5,368 nucleotides of DNA from Hyphomicrobiales bacterium. Lineage in GTDB: Bacteria > Pseudomonadota > Alphaproteobacteria > Rhizobiales > NORP267. Shown one piece after another: positions 1-5,368 of the stretch (the stretch's first letter is position 1; each line of letters begins with the position of its first letter). A program made the translations under genes and the position numbers. The notes below the pieces were generated by a model. It was given only the letters and a program-made list of their open reading frames with translations, had not been told where the DNA came from and did not search any database. Location: NCBI GenBank assembly GCA_016764455.1, contig JAESRU010000008.1, positions 18,864 to 24,231 on the forward strand, in the 5' to 3' direction.

Positions 1-26
1 GAGAGGTTTTTTACATCAAGCATCAT
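1..26 (-). CDS. livF: LivF-like branched-chain amino acid ABC transporter ATPase, N-terminal fragment
   Basis: Only the first eight codons and part of a ninth lie in the window; the gene continues past the left edge. They read M-M-L-D-V-K-N-L, which matches the usual opening of LivF ATPases (M-L-x-V-x-N-L, the first beta strand of the ABC domain). The start at 26 overlaps the livG stop as ATGA, and a strong GGAGGG Shine-Dalgarno sits 5 nt upstream, which favours the first of the two adjacent ATG codons. LivF is normally the second nucleotide-binding subunit of a Liv-type importer and pairs with LivG on the inner face of the membrane. Its position directly after livG is the standard family order. 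The identification rests on context plus a very short peptide. Confidence 0.8.
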
Positions 27-829
27 GCCTGCCCTCCGAGATAGGCGCTGCGGACTTCCGGGTTTTTCATAACCGTATCGGCGTCGCCAAAAGCAAGCGG
101 CAAGCCATTATCCTGCACATAAAGGGTTGGGCAGATACGCAACACTTCGCGCAGATTATGTTCGATCAAAAGGACCGTCTGGCCGCCCTTGTTCAAGGTC
201 AAAATGAGGTCCGCCAAGCCTTTCGCCTCCGCCTGATTTAACCCCGCAAGGGGTTCGTCCAAAAGCAATAATTTTGGCTCCAGCGCCATGGCGCGGGCCA
301 CCTCAAGGCGTTTCAAATATCCAAGCGGCAGGGTTGCCGGCAACGCATCTACCACCTCGCCAAGGCCGACCCGTTCCAACAGGTCACGCGCCTTGTCTCG
401 TTCCTGTTCGCGATTGGTATGGAACATGGCATTGATCACACTGGCGGTCTTGGCGCCGCCACAGGCAAGCGCCACATTATCAAGCATGCTCAATGCGTGA
501 AGCGGCTGGACGATCTGTTGGGCCAATGCCATTCCAGCGCTCACGCGCTCATTGATTGTGCTTTTTGCCAAATCCTTGCCTTCAAGCAAGACCCGGCCTT
601 CTTGCGGTTTTACAATTCCCGTAATGACCCGCATCAGGGTGGTTTTACCGGCACCATTGGGTCCGATGAAACCTACCAATTCACCTTGATTGATGGTCAG
701 CGATACATTTTTAACAGCGGTATCGCCGCCAAACCGGACCGTAACATTTTCAACCTGGAGCACAGGTTCAACCTGGAGCACAGGTTCAACCTGCAAGACA
801 GGTGTGGGAGCCGAAGTAGACATCATCAT
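23..829 (-). CDS. livG: LivG-like branched-chain amino acid ABC transporter ATP-binding protein
   Basis: A 268-residue ATPase subunit that should power a Liv-type importer from the cytoplasmic face of the inner membrane. Visible motifs: Walker A GPNGAGKT at 56-63, Q-loop around Q105-Q106, signature region LPLGYLKRLE at 167-176, Walker B LLLLDEP at 187-193, switch histidine H224 in LIEHN, and the family C-terminal end with AYLG near 262-265. The signature departs from LSGGQ, but LxxGxxxRLE forms are usual in LivG-type proteins. Start at 829: the ATG overlaps the livM stop as ATGA, and GAGG lies 8 nt upstream; two further ATG codons follow at 826 and 823 but with longer spacing. The protein is somewhat longer than a typical LivG (about 255 residues) because its N-terminus carries three copies of PVLQVE before NVTVRFGG. 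The ligand cannot be told from this subunit. Confidence 0.95.
   Translation of the reverse strand: MMMSTSAPTPVLQVEPVLQVEPVLQVENVTVRFGGDTAVKNVSLTINQGELVGFIGPNGAGKTTLMRVITGIVKPQEGRVLLEGKDLAKSTINERVSAGMALAQQIVQPLHALSMLDNVALACGGAKTASVINAMFHTNREQERDKARDLLERVGLGEVVDALPATLPLGYLKRLEVARAMALEPKLLLLDEPLAGLNQAEAKGLADLILTLNKGGQTVLLIEHNLREVLRICPTLYVQDNGLPLAFGDADTVMKNPEVRSAYLGGQA
32..37 (-). promoter_or_regulatory. Shine-Dalgarno of the livF-like gene
   Basis: GGAGGG on the minus strand lies inside the last codons of livG and 5 nt before the ATG at 26. It is one of the strongest ribosome binding sites in the window. It decides for the first of two tandem ATG codons and supports a real gene running off the left edge. 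Confidence 0.75.
749..802 (-). repeat. In-frame 18-bp tandem repeat, three copies, in the livG N-terminus
   Basis: Three adjacent 18-bp units at 749-766, 767-784 and 785-802. The first two are identical; the third differs at three bases. Each unit encodes P-V-L-Q-V-E, and all three base differences are synonymous. The unit next to NVTVRFGG (749-766) matches the first beta strand normally found at the start of LivG proteins, so the other two look like extra copies. The junctions form a short palindrome, caggttcaacctg, at 763-775 and 781-793. The frame is kept, so changes in copy number would change only the length of the N-terminal tail. Confidence 0.95.
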
Positions 830-1674
830 GATTTCCGCCTCACATAGCCGTATAAGCGCTGGACGATACCGGCCACGCCATCAGGCGCAAACCGCATCAT
901 GGCGAATAGCAGGCCGCTATAGAACAGCAATTTGTAATCATCGATGAATTGCACCAGTAGTGGCAAAATGCTGAGGACGGCAGCAGCGAATGCGACCCCC
1001 CAGACCGAGCCGACACCGCCAACGATGACCATGGCGAGCACACTGACGGATTGTACAAACCCAAAACTGTCCGGGCCAATATAGCGGAAATGGTGGGCGT
1101 AGAGCGCGCCTGCAATACCGGCGACTGCGGTGCCAATTACAAAGGCTGCGAGTTTGAAGCGCGACGCATCGATGCCAAGAATGCGGGTAACGTCTTCATT
1201 GTCGGCGATGGATTCAAATACAAACCCCATCCAGGAGCGGCGGATATAGAGCGAGAAAATTGCGAAAATTACTGCCAATATTATGCAGAAAACCATAAAG
1301 CTTTCCCGGCTCATATCCGGGCTAGGGATGCCCGCCAGCCCCAATTCACCGCCAAGAAAATCCTGTTTCCGGACAATCCCGACAAACAGGAATCCGACCC
1401 CCATTGTGGTGATGGCGAGGAAATCATGCCGGACGCGGAGACTGGCAAGGCCGATCAGAAACCCGAAAAACCCGGCAATGATCGCTGCGACCGGCAGGGT
1501 CAGCAGGAACGGAATTGATGATTTGGTGAGCATCGCGGACGCATACGCGCCGGTGCCGAGAAATGCAGCATGTCCCAGGCTGATCTGGCCACAAAAGCCT
1601 GAAATAAAATTCAGGCTGAGCGCGAACAGGATGCTGATCGCCATGGTGGTAAGAAGGGTGATTTCATAGGCCAT
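826..1674 (-). CDS. livM: LivM-like branched-chain amino acid ABC transporter permease
   Basis: A 282-residue, strongly hydrophobic inner-membrane protein, one of the two permease subunits of a Liv-type importer. The family hallmark SGFCGQISLGHAAFLGTGAY is at residues 25-44. A cytoplasmic coupling loop with DNEDVTRILGIDASRFK lies at about 158-174, followed by a hydrophobic stretch with AGIAGAL at 185-191. GGVGSVWG is at 219-226, and the C-terminal end has FAPDGVAGI at 262-270. Several further hydrophobic stretches fit about eight to ten membrane spans. The length fits LivM-type permeases without the N-terminal extension of the E. coli protein. The ATG at 1674 lies one base after the livH stop (TAGCATG). 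Only a GGGGG run about 9 nt upstream could serve as ribosome binding site, so translational coupling to livH is likely. The stop overlaps the livG start by 4 nt. Confidence 0.95.
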   Translation of the reverse strand: MAYEITLLTTMAISILFALSLNFISGFCGQISLGHAAFLGTGAYASAMLTKSSIPFLLTLPVAAIIAGFFGFLIGLASLRVRHDFLAITTMGVGFLFVGIVRKQDFLGGELGLAGIPSPDMSRESFMVFCIILAVIFAIFSLYIRRSWMGFVFESIADNEDVTRILGIDASRFKLAAFVIGTAVAGIAGALYAHHFRYIGPDSFGFVQSVSVLAMVIVGGVGSVWGVAFAAAVLSILPLLVQFIDDYKLLFYSGLLFAMMRFAPDGVAGIVQRLYGYVRRKS

Positions 1675-1675
1675 G

Positions 1676-2539
1676 CTATTTCGCCCCCAACAGGCCCTGG
1701 GGCCTGACCATCAAGATGAGAATGAGGAACGCGAATGCGAGGGCGTCCCGGTCGAGCAAATGGCCCACATAGATGGTGCCGAAGGCTTCAATAACGCCAA
1801 GTGCCAAGGACGCCACCAAGGTGCCCCGGATGCTGCCAAGCCCACCAAGTACGATGATTGCCAGCGCCTTGTAAGACGGCACGCTGCCCATGGTGGGTTC
1901 GACCAGGTTATTGAGCAAAGCCACCAGCACGCCAGCGACGGCTGCCAGTGCGGAGGCGATAAAGAAATTCAGATAGCGCACATTCTGGATATTGATGCCA
2001 AAGGCGGCCGCCATTTCAGGGTCGGTGACAGTTGCCCGCCAGGCGATGCCGGTACGGGTTTTTGCAGATAACCATGCGAGAGCTGAAAGCATCACAATTG
2101 CGATGCCCATGACAAGGATCTCACCATATTTCAATCTGAAGCCCGCGAAAAGTTCAATCTGGCCCTGCAAGGGCGGATCAATATAGGAGAGCCCGAAAGG
2201 GCCAAAAACGATCCGGAATATTTCTTCTGATGCAATAAAAAGCGCGATCGAGGCGATCAGCGCGATATACGGCGGGCGGTGAAGCAATGGCTCATAGGCG
2301 AGCTTGTAAACGGCCATGCCAACAAGACCAACGGCGACCATTGCGACCACAATCGCAAGCGAAAAACTGCCTGTCGTGTTGGTGACGATAACGCCGATAT
2401 AACCGCCCAAAGTGAATAAAGCGGCGTGCGCCACATGCAGGATGCGCAACAGGCCATAGACCAATGTCAGGCCGAGCGCGATCAGGCCGTAGATACTGCC
2501 TTGCACGATGCCCTGGATGAATAATTCAAGATAAAGCAT
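1676..2539 (-). CDS. livH: LivH-like branched-chain amino acid ABC transporter permease
   Basis: A 287-residue inner-membrane permease that should pair with LivM to form the translocation path. Visible family features: an N-terminal GSIYGLIALGLTLVYG at 14-29, HVAHAALFTLGGYIG at 35-49, the coupling-loop region with TRTGIAWRATVTD and MAAAFGIN at about 161-183, GGLGSIRGTL at 232-241, and the C-terminal VRPQGLLG at 278-285, which is typical of the family. About eight hydrophobic segments can be seen. The start at 2539 fits the family's N-terminal length, and no upstream in-frame ATG or GTG is seen before the hairpin. The 5' side (ACAACAGATCATACCCAAA) shows no Shine-Dalgarno, unlike most neighbours. 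The gene follows the binding-protein gene after a 70-nt gap that holds a hairpin. Confidence 0.95.
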   Translation of the reverse strand: MLYLELFIQGIVQGSIYGLIALGLTLVYGLLRILHVAHAALFTLGGYIGVIVTNTTGSFSLAIVVAMVAVGLVGMAVYKLAYEPLLHRPPYIALIASIALFIASEEIFRIVFGPFGLSYIDPPLQGQIELFAGFRLKYGEILVMGIAIVMLSALAWLSAKTRTGIAWRATVTDPEMAAAFGINIQNVRYLNFFIASALAAVAGVLVALLNNLVEPTMGSVPSYKALAIIVLGGLGSIRGTLVASLALGVIEAFGTIYVGHLLDRDALAFAFLILILMVRPQGLLGAK

Positions 2540-2570
2540 TTTGGGTATGATCTGTTGTCTGGAATTGAAG

Positions 2571-2600
2571 CTCCGCCACGCTGATTAAAGCGCAGCGGAG
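2571..2600 (-). promoter_or_regulatory. Intercistronic mRNA hairpin between the binding-protein and livH genes
   Basis: On the minus strand CTCCGCTGCGC (2600-2590) pairs with GCGTGGCGGAG (2581-2571) around an 8-nt loop, giving an 11-bp stem with two adjacent G-U wobbles. The same pairs are C-A mismatches in plus-strand RNA, so the continuous stem exists only in the operon's own transcript. It begins 9 nt after the binding-protein stop codon and lies 31 nt before the livH start. No U-tract follows (the next bases are CTTCAATTCC), so a classical Rho-independent terminator is unlikely. The likely role is protecting the 3' end of the upstream message or partly slowing readthrough, as known for binding-protein/permease junctions such as malE-malF. 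The rest of the 70-nt gap shows nothing clear. Confidence 0.7.
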
Positions 2601-2609
2601 ATAGTTGGA

Positions 2610-3767
2610 TTATTCGGTTGGCGGCGCAAGCAAATCTGCGTCGCTGATCACTGAATGTTCGTGCCAGTTACCGTCGCGTACAATCTGGACCTGCACATCT
2701 TTCTGAACTTCGCCCAAATCATTGAAGGTGATTGTTCCCGTAGAAACAGCGAGATTGGTGGCTGCGATGGCATCACGAAGTGCTGCGCTATCTGATGCGC
2801 CAACGGCGCGAAGTGCAGTAGCGGCGACCATAACAGCGGTATGGGCAGACGCCCCGACCATATCTGCTGGATACCCGGCACGTGCTTCAAACGCCGCGAT
2901 AAAATCGCGGGTTTCGGCAACGTCTGAATCCCGGTTCAAAGATGTGGTGATGATCACGCCTTCGGAAGCTGCTCCGGCAATTTCAATGAATTTCTGGCCG
3001 TCATAACCTTCCTGACCGATAACCGGGGCATCGACGCCACCAGCGCGAAGCTGGCTGACGAGCGGACCGGCGGTGAAGAAATACCCGGATGCATAAATCG
3101 CATCAGGATTGTCGTTCTTGATCGAGGAGACAATCGGCCCGAATTGGCGATCACGGATGCCATATTCATATTGCCCGACAATTTCGATACCGAACCGTTC
3201 GGCCATTTCCCGGAAACCGGCTTCAAGAGATTTGCCGAAATCGTTGTTGAGGGTGACGATAACGACGCGCTTCAGGCCCATCATTTCACCGATCAGTTTA
3301 GCACCGGCACGGCCCTGTACTTCACCGACAAATGATGTGCGGAACACATAATTACCTGCCCGGGTAATATCTGGATGGATAGCGAAAGCGGAAATATAAG
3401 GAACGCTGTTTTCCTGATAGATGCCAGCTGCGGCACGGGTTGCACCGGAATAGCTGCCGGAAATACCAAGCACAACGCCATCATTCTGGATCAGTTTTTG
3501 CGAGATCGGAACGGATTCTGTTGGTGATGCCTGGTCATCATAAACAACCAGTTCCAGCGTATCACCATTGATGCCGCCGGAAGCGTTGACTTGCTCAATG
3601 GCAAGTTCTGCACCATGGCGGGCGGATGCGCCGTCGGCGGCGGCAAAGCCTGTGAGCGGTGCGTTAAAGCCGATTTTGATCGTATCGGCAGAGGCTGTAA
3701 CCAGCGAAGCTGCGAAGACCGCCGCTATGCTGAAGGCTGCCAAAGCCTTGTTTTTGAAATGTCTCAT
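2610..3767 (-). CDS. Periplasmic substrate-binding protein of a Liv-type (HAAT) ABC transporter
   Basis: A 385-residue precursor of the Peripla_BP_6 / LivK-like fold. Residues 1-27 form a clear Sec signal peptide: basic MRHFKNK, hydrophobic ALAAFSIAAVFAA, and an ASA cleavage site before D28. The mature protein opens with DTIKIGFNAPLTG, a family hallmark, followed by GAELAIEQVNASGGING at 52-68 and VVYDDQASP at 74-82. The ligand-contact region GISGSYSGAT is at 101-110 and GQEGYDG at 251-257. No cysteine is seen in the mature part. The ATG at 3767 is preferred to a GTG at 3794, because it has AGGGAG 6 nt upstream and starts a clean signal peptide. This leaves a 30-nt gap after the oxygenase gene. 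Ligand is unknown; next to hutU, histidine, urocanate or another imidazole compound is a possible but unproven cargo. Confidence 0.93.
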   Translation of the reverse strand: MRHFKNKALAAFSIAAVFAASLVTASADTIKIGFNAPLTGFAAADGASARHGAELAIEQVNASGGINGDTLELVVYDDQASPTESVPISQKLIQNDGVVLGISGSYSGATRAAAGIYQENSVPYISAFAIHPDITRAGNYVFRTSFVGEVQGRAGAKLIGEMMGLKRVVIVTLNNDFGKSLEAGFREMAERFGIEIVGQYEYGIRDRQFGPIVSSIKNDNPDAIYASGYFFTAGPLVSQLRAGGVDAPVIGQEGYDGQKFIEIAGAASEGVIITTSLNRDSDVAETRDFIAAFEARAGYPADMVGASAHTAVMVAATALRAVGASDSAALRDAIAATNLAVSTGTITFNDLGEVQKDVQVQIVRDGNWHEHSVISDADLLAPPTE

Positions 3768-3773
3768 GTCTAA

Positions 3774-3779
3774 CTCCCT
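3774..3779 (-). promoter_or_regulatory. Shine-Dalgarno of the substrate-binding protein gene
   Basis: AGGGAG on the minus strand, 6 nt before the ATG at 3767. It decides the start against the upstream GTG at 3794, whose only purine-rich candidate (AAGGT) abuts the start codon. It suggests that the binding protein is translated from its own strong site rather than by coupling to the oxygenase gene. Confidence 0.75.
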
Positions 3780-3797
3780 GTTGAAAATAGTCACACC

Positions 3798-4607
3798 TTA
3801 TGAAGCACGATATAGAATCGGGAATTCCGGTGCTTCAAACGGATCCCCATCCTGATAGCTCAGATGCGCGAAATCTGGAGACGTTGTCCCCGATCGTTCC
3901 GCAAAATGAGCATCATCTCCTACCCAGCGGATAGATGTTACCCGCCGGCGCATTGTTGAATTATTGGCTGCAGCGCCGTGCAGCGTGCGGAATGTAAATG
4001 CAACCGCATCGCCGGGCTCAACCGCCCAACCAAGAATTTCAAAAGCTTCCCGGTCAGCGTCAATATCCGGCACGCCCTCCGATTGGTCACCAGAAAAAAG
4101 GTCAGTGCCGTCGAACCGTTTCGGTTTGAAATTTTTACCCCATTTATGCGACGTCGCAACAAATTCAATTGTTCGTTCGCGCGGCACCGGATCAAGCGGC
4201 ACCCAGAAGCTGACGGACTGGTCGCCTTCGACCAGATAATAAGGTTGGTCTTGATGCCACGGCGTCTTGACCGAATTGCCAGGCTCTTTGACCAGCACAT
4301 GGTCGTGGAAAATCCGCGCGGTGTTTGACCCCATCAATTGGGCCGCGATCTTCGCCATGGGCGATTGCGTCACCAGCGCCTTGTAACCTTCAAATTGCGA
4401 CCAGACACAATAATCCTGAAAGAACGGCGCGCTGCCATCGTCGGGGCGATACGTGCGTTCGCGGTAACTGGGATTGGCTTTATTTTGTTCAATCGCCTCC
4501 GAGACGCCTTCGACCCAGGGTTTAAAGAGCCCTTTGATCAATACGGCACCGTCGCGCTGAAAAGCGGTTATGGTTTCTGATTCCAGAGATTTGAATTCGT
4601 TGCTCAT
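3798..4607 (-). CDS. Phytanoyl-CoA dioxygenase (PhyH) family Fe(II)/2-oxoglutarate-dependent oxygenase
   Basis: A 269-residue soluble, presumably cytoplasmic enzyme. PhyH family members use Fe(II), O2 and 2-oxoglutarate to hydroxylate or demethylate small molecules. The iron-binding facial triad is visible: H118 and D120 in [10 protein letters not shown], and distal H210 in [11 protein letters not shown]221, in MRRRV 11 residues after the distal histidine, is at the position of the family's 2-oxoglutarate carboxylate ligand. [11 protein letters not shown] at 100-110 and SFWVPLDPV at 133-141 complete the core. At 151-157 the sequence is ATSHKWG where many family members have GSH. The start at 4607 overlaps the hutU stop as ATGA and has AAGGAA 7 nt upstream. 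The active-site residues are intact, so an active enzyme is expected. Ectoine hydroxylase motifs are absent. Substrate unknown; its place between hutU and an importer suggests action on the imported compound. Confidence 0.9.
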   Translation of the reverse strand: MSNEFKSLESETITAFQRDGAVLIKGLFKPWVEGVSEAIEQNKANPSYRERTYRPDDGSAPFFQDYCVWSQFEGYKALVTQSPMAKIAAQLMGSNTARIFHDHVLVKEPGNSVKTPWHQDQPYYLVEGDQSVSFWVPLDPVPRERTIEFVATSHKWGKNFKPKRFDGTDLFSGDQSEGVPDIDADREAFEILGWAVEPGDAVAFTFRTLHGAAANNSTMRRRVTSIRWVGDDAHFAERSGTTSPDFAHLSYQDGDPFEAPEFPILYRAS

Positions 4608-5368
4608 TCAACATTTCCTTCATTCATCATGGGCAGGTTCAGACCGTTTTCCTTGGCGCATTCAATGGCGATGTCATAGCCCGCATCGGCGTGACGCATG
4701 ACACCGGTTGCCGGGTCGTTCCACAAAACCCGCTTGATGCGCTCGCCGGCATCCGCAGTACCATCGGCACAAATCACCATGCCCGCATGTTGGGAATAAC
4801 CCATACCGACGCCGCCGCCATGATGCAGAGAAACCCATGTTGCGCCTGACGCTGTATTCAGTAATGCGTTCAGCAGCGGCCAGTCGGACACCGCGTCGGA
4901 GCCATCTTTCATCGCTTCAGTTTCGCGGTTGGGTGAGGCCACCGAACCTGAATCCAGATGATCGCGGCCAATTACAACCGGGGCAGACAATTCGCCTGAC
5001 GCCACCATGTCGTTGAAGGCCAGACCAAGCTTGTCGCGGACCCCAAGCCCGACCCAACAGATGCGTGCCGGCAGGCCCTGAAATGCGATCCGCTCGCGCG
5101 CCATATCCAGCCAATTATGCAAATGGTGATCGTCGGGCAGCAGTTCTTTCACCTTGGCGTCGGTTTTATAAATATCCTCCGGGTCGCCGGAAAGCGCCAC
5201 CCAACGGAACGGGCCGATACCGCGACAAAATAACGGGCGAACATAGGCTGGCACAAAGCCTGGAAAATCAAACGCATCCTTGAGACCCTCATCGAAAGCG
5301 ACCTGGCGAATATTGTTGCCATAATCGAGCGTCGGGATGCCTGCATTCCAGAAATCCAGCATCGCCTG
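4604..5368 (-). CDS. hutU: Urocanate hydratase (urocanase), C-terminal part
   Basis: About 254 C-terminal residues of an enzyme usually near 555 residues long; the N-terminal part, with the main NAD-binding glycine-rich loop, lies beyond the right edge. The ATG at 5362 is internal: the frame is open to the edge, where it reads Q-A-M-L-D-F as in known HutU. HutU uses tightly bound NAD+ to add water to urocanate, giving 4-imidazolone-5-propionate, the second step of histidine breakdown, in the cytoplasm. Counting the internal M as residue 1, conserved blocks are DYGNNIRQ (13-20), [18 protein letters not shown] (31-48), GPFRW (50-54), ARICWVGLG (99-107, including the cysteine known as Cys410 in the Pseudomonas putida enzyme), GRDHLDSGS (132-140) and [10 protein letters not shown] (179-188). 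The identity to proteobacterial HutU as I recall it is very high. The tail ends in NEGNVE, slightly longer than usual, and overlaps the oxygenase start. Confidence 0.97.
   Translation of the reverse strand, partial: QAMLDFWNAGIPTLDYGNNIRQVAFDEGLKDAFDFPGFVPAYVRPLFCRGIGPFRWVALSGDPEDIYKTDAKVKELLPDDHHLHNWLDMARERIAFQGLPARICWVGLGVRDKLGLAFNDMVASGELSAPVVIGRDHLDSGSVASPNRETEAMKDGSDAVSDWPLLNALLNTASGATWVSLHHGGGVGMGYSQHAGMVICADGTADAGERIKRVLWNDPATGVMRHADAGYDIAIECAKENGLNLPMMNEGNVE
4615..4620 (-). promoter_or_regulatory. Shine-Dalgarno of the PhyH-family oxygenase gene
   Basis: AAGGAA on the minus strand, 7 nt before the ATG at 4607. It lies within the last codons of hutU, where it also encodes part of the short C-terminal tail after PMMN. 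It supports the start chosen from the ATGA overlap. Confidence 0.65.

Noticed and set aside
749..802. CRISPR or regulatory direct-repeat array
   Set aside because: The 18-bp units are directly adjacent without spacers and keep the livG reading frame, so this is a coding tandem repeat.
419..847. Plus-strand open frame of 142 codons opposite livG
   Set aside because: It is fully antisense to a clear ABC ATPase, has no recognisable domain, and its repeated NLEHRF segment is only the antisense reading of the 18-bp repeat.
1051..1518. Plus-strand open frame of 155 codons opposite livM
   Set aside because: It lies wholly inside livM on the other strand, has low-complexity charged composition and matches no family I recognise.
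2571..2600. Rho-independent terminator after the binding-protein gene
   Set aside because: The stem is strong, but no run of U follows it, and the permease genes that must be expressed lie just downstream. It is kept as an intercistronic hairpin instead.
3768..3794. GTG start of the binding protein at 3794
   Set aside because: It would add nine residues (MTIFNRELD) before the signal peptide, and its only purine-rich motif abuts the start codon. The ATG at 3767 has AGGGAG at ideal spacing.
3978..4328. Plus-strand open frame of 116 codons opposite the oxygenase gene
   Set aside because: It is antisense to an intact enzyme with complete active-site motifs and shows no domain of its own.
4604..5368. 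Thiourocanate hydratase (ergothioneine breakdown) instead of urocanase
   Set aside because: Considered because of the unusual neighbours, but the visible half agrees almost block for block with true proteobacterial HutU, so urocanase is much more likely. The missing N-terminal half could still be checked.

Overview
The window reads as one stretch of a single minus-strand operon, transcribed from the right edge toward the left edge. In order of transcription it holds: the C-terminal half of urocanate hydratase (hutU, cut by the right edge), a phytanoyl-CoA dioxygenase (PhyH) family Fe(II)/2-oxoglutarate oxygenase, a periplasmic substrate-binding protein of the branched-chain/hydrophobic amino acid (HAAT, Liv-type) ABC family, two Liv-type permeases (LivH-like, LivM-like), a LivG-like ATPase, and the first eight codons of a LivF-like ATPase cut by the left edge. 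No plus-strand gene, RNA gene, mobile element, CRISPR array or promoter is supported; the density of coding sequence leaves only 30 nt and 70 nt between genes, both flanking the binding-protein gene.

The organism is probably a Gram-negative proteobacterium, most likely an alphaproteobacterium (inference from the proteobacterial-type HutU sequence, the Sec-exported periplasmic binding protein, the moderate GC content and the PhyH subtype). The genus cannot be read from the window.

The genes are tightly coupled: hutU/PhyH, livM/livG and livG/livF each overlap by four bases (ATGA), and livH/livM are one base apart. The binding protein is the exception. It has its own strong Shine-Dalgarno sequence, and it is followed by a GC-rich 11-bp hairpin whose stem is continuous only in the minus-strand RNA. 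The next gene, livH, has no visible Shine-Dalgarno sequence. This layout fits making much more binding protein than permease.

Functionally, the operon joins an importer to histidine/urocanate breakdown. HutU turns urocanate into imidazolone propionate. The Liv-type importer may therefore bring in histidine, urocanate or a related imidazole compound rather than leucine/isoleucine/valine, and the oxygenase between them may act on that imported compound. That link is inferred from gene order alone. A further oddity is a three-copy in-frame 18-bp tandem repeat that lengthens the N-terminus of the LivG-like ATPase.
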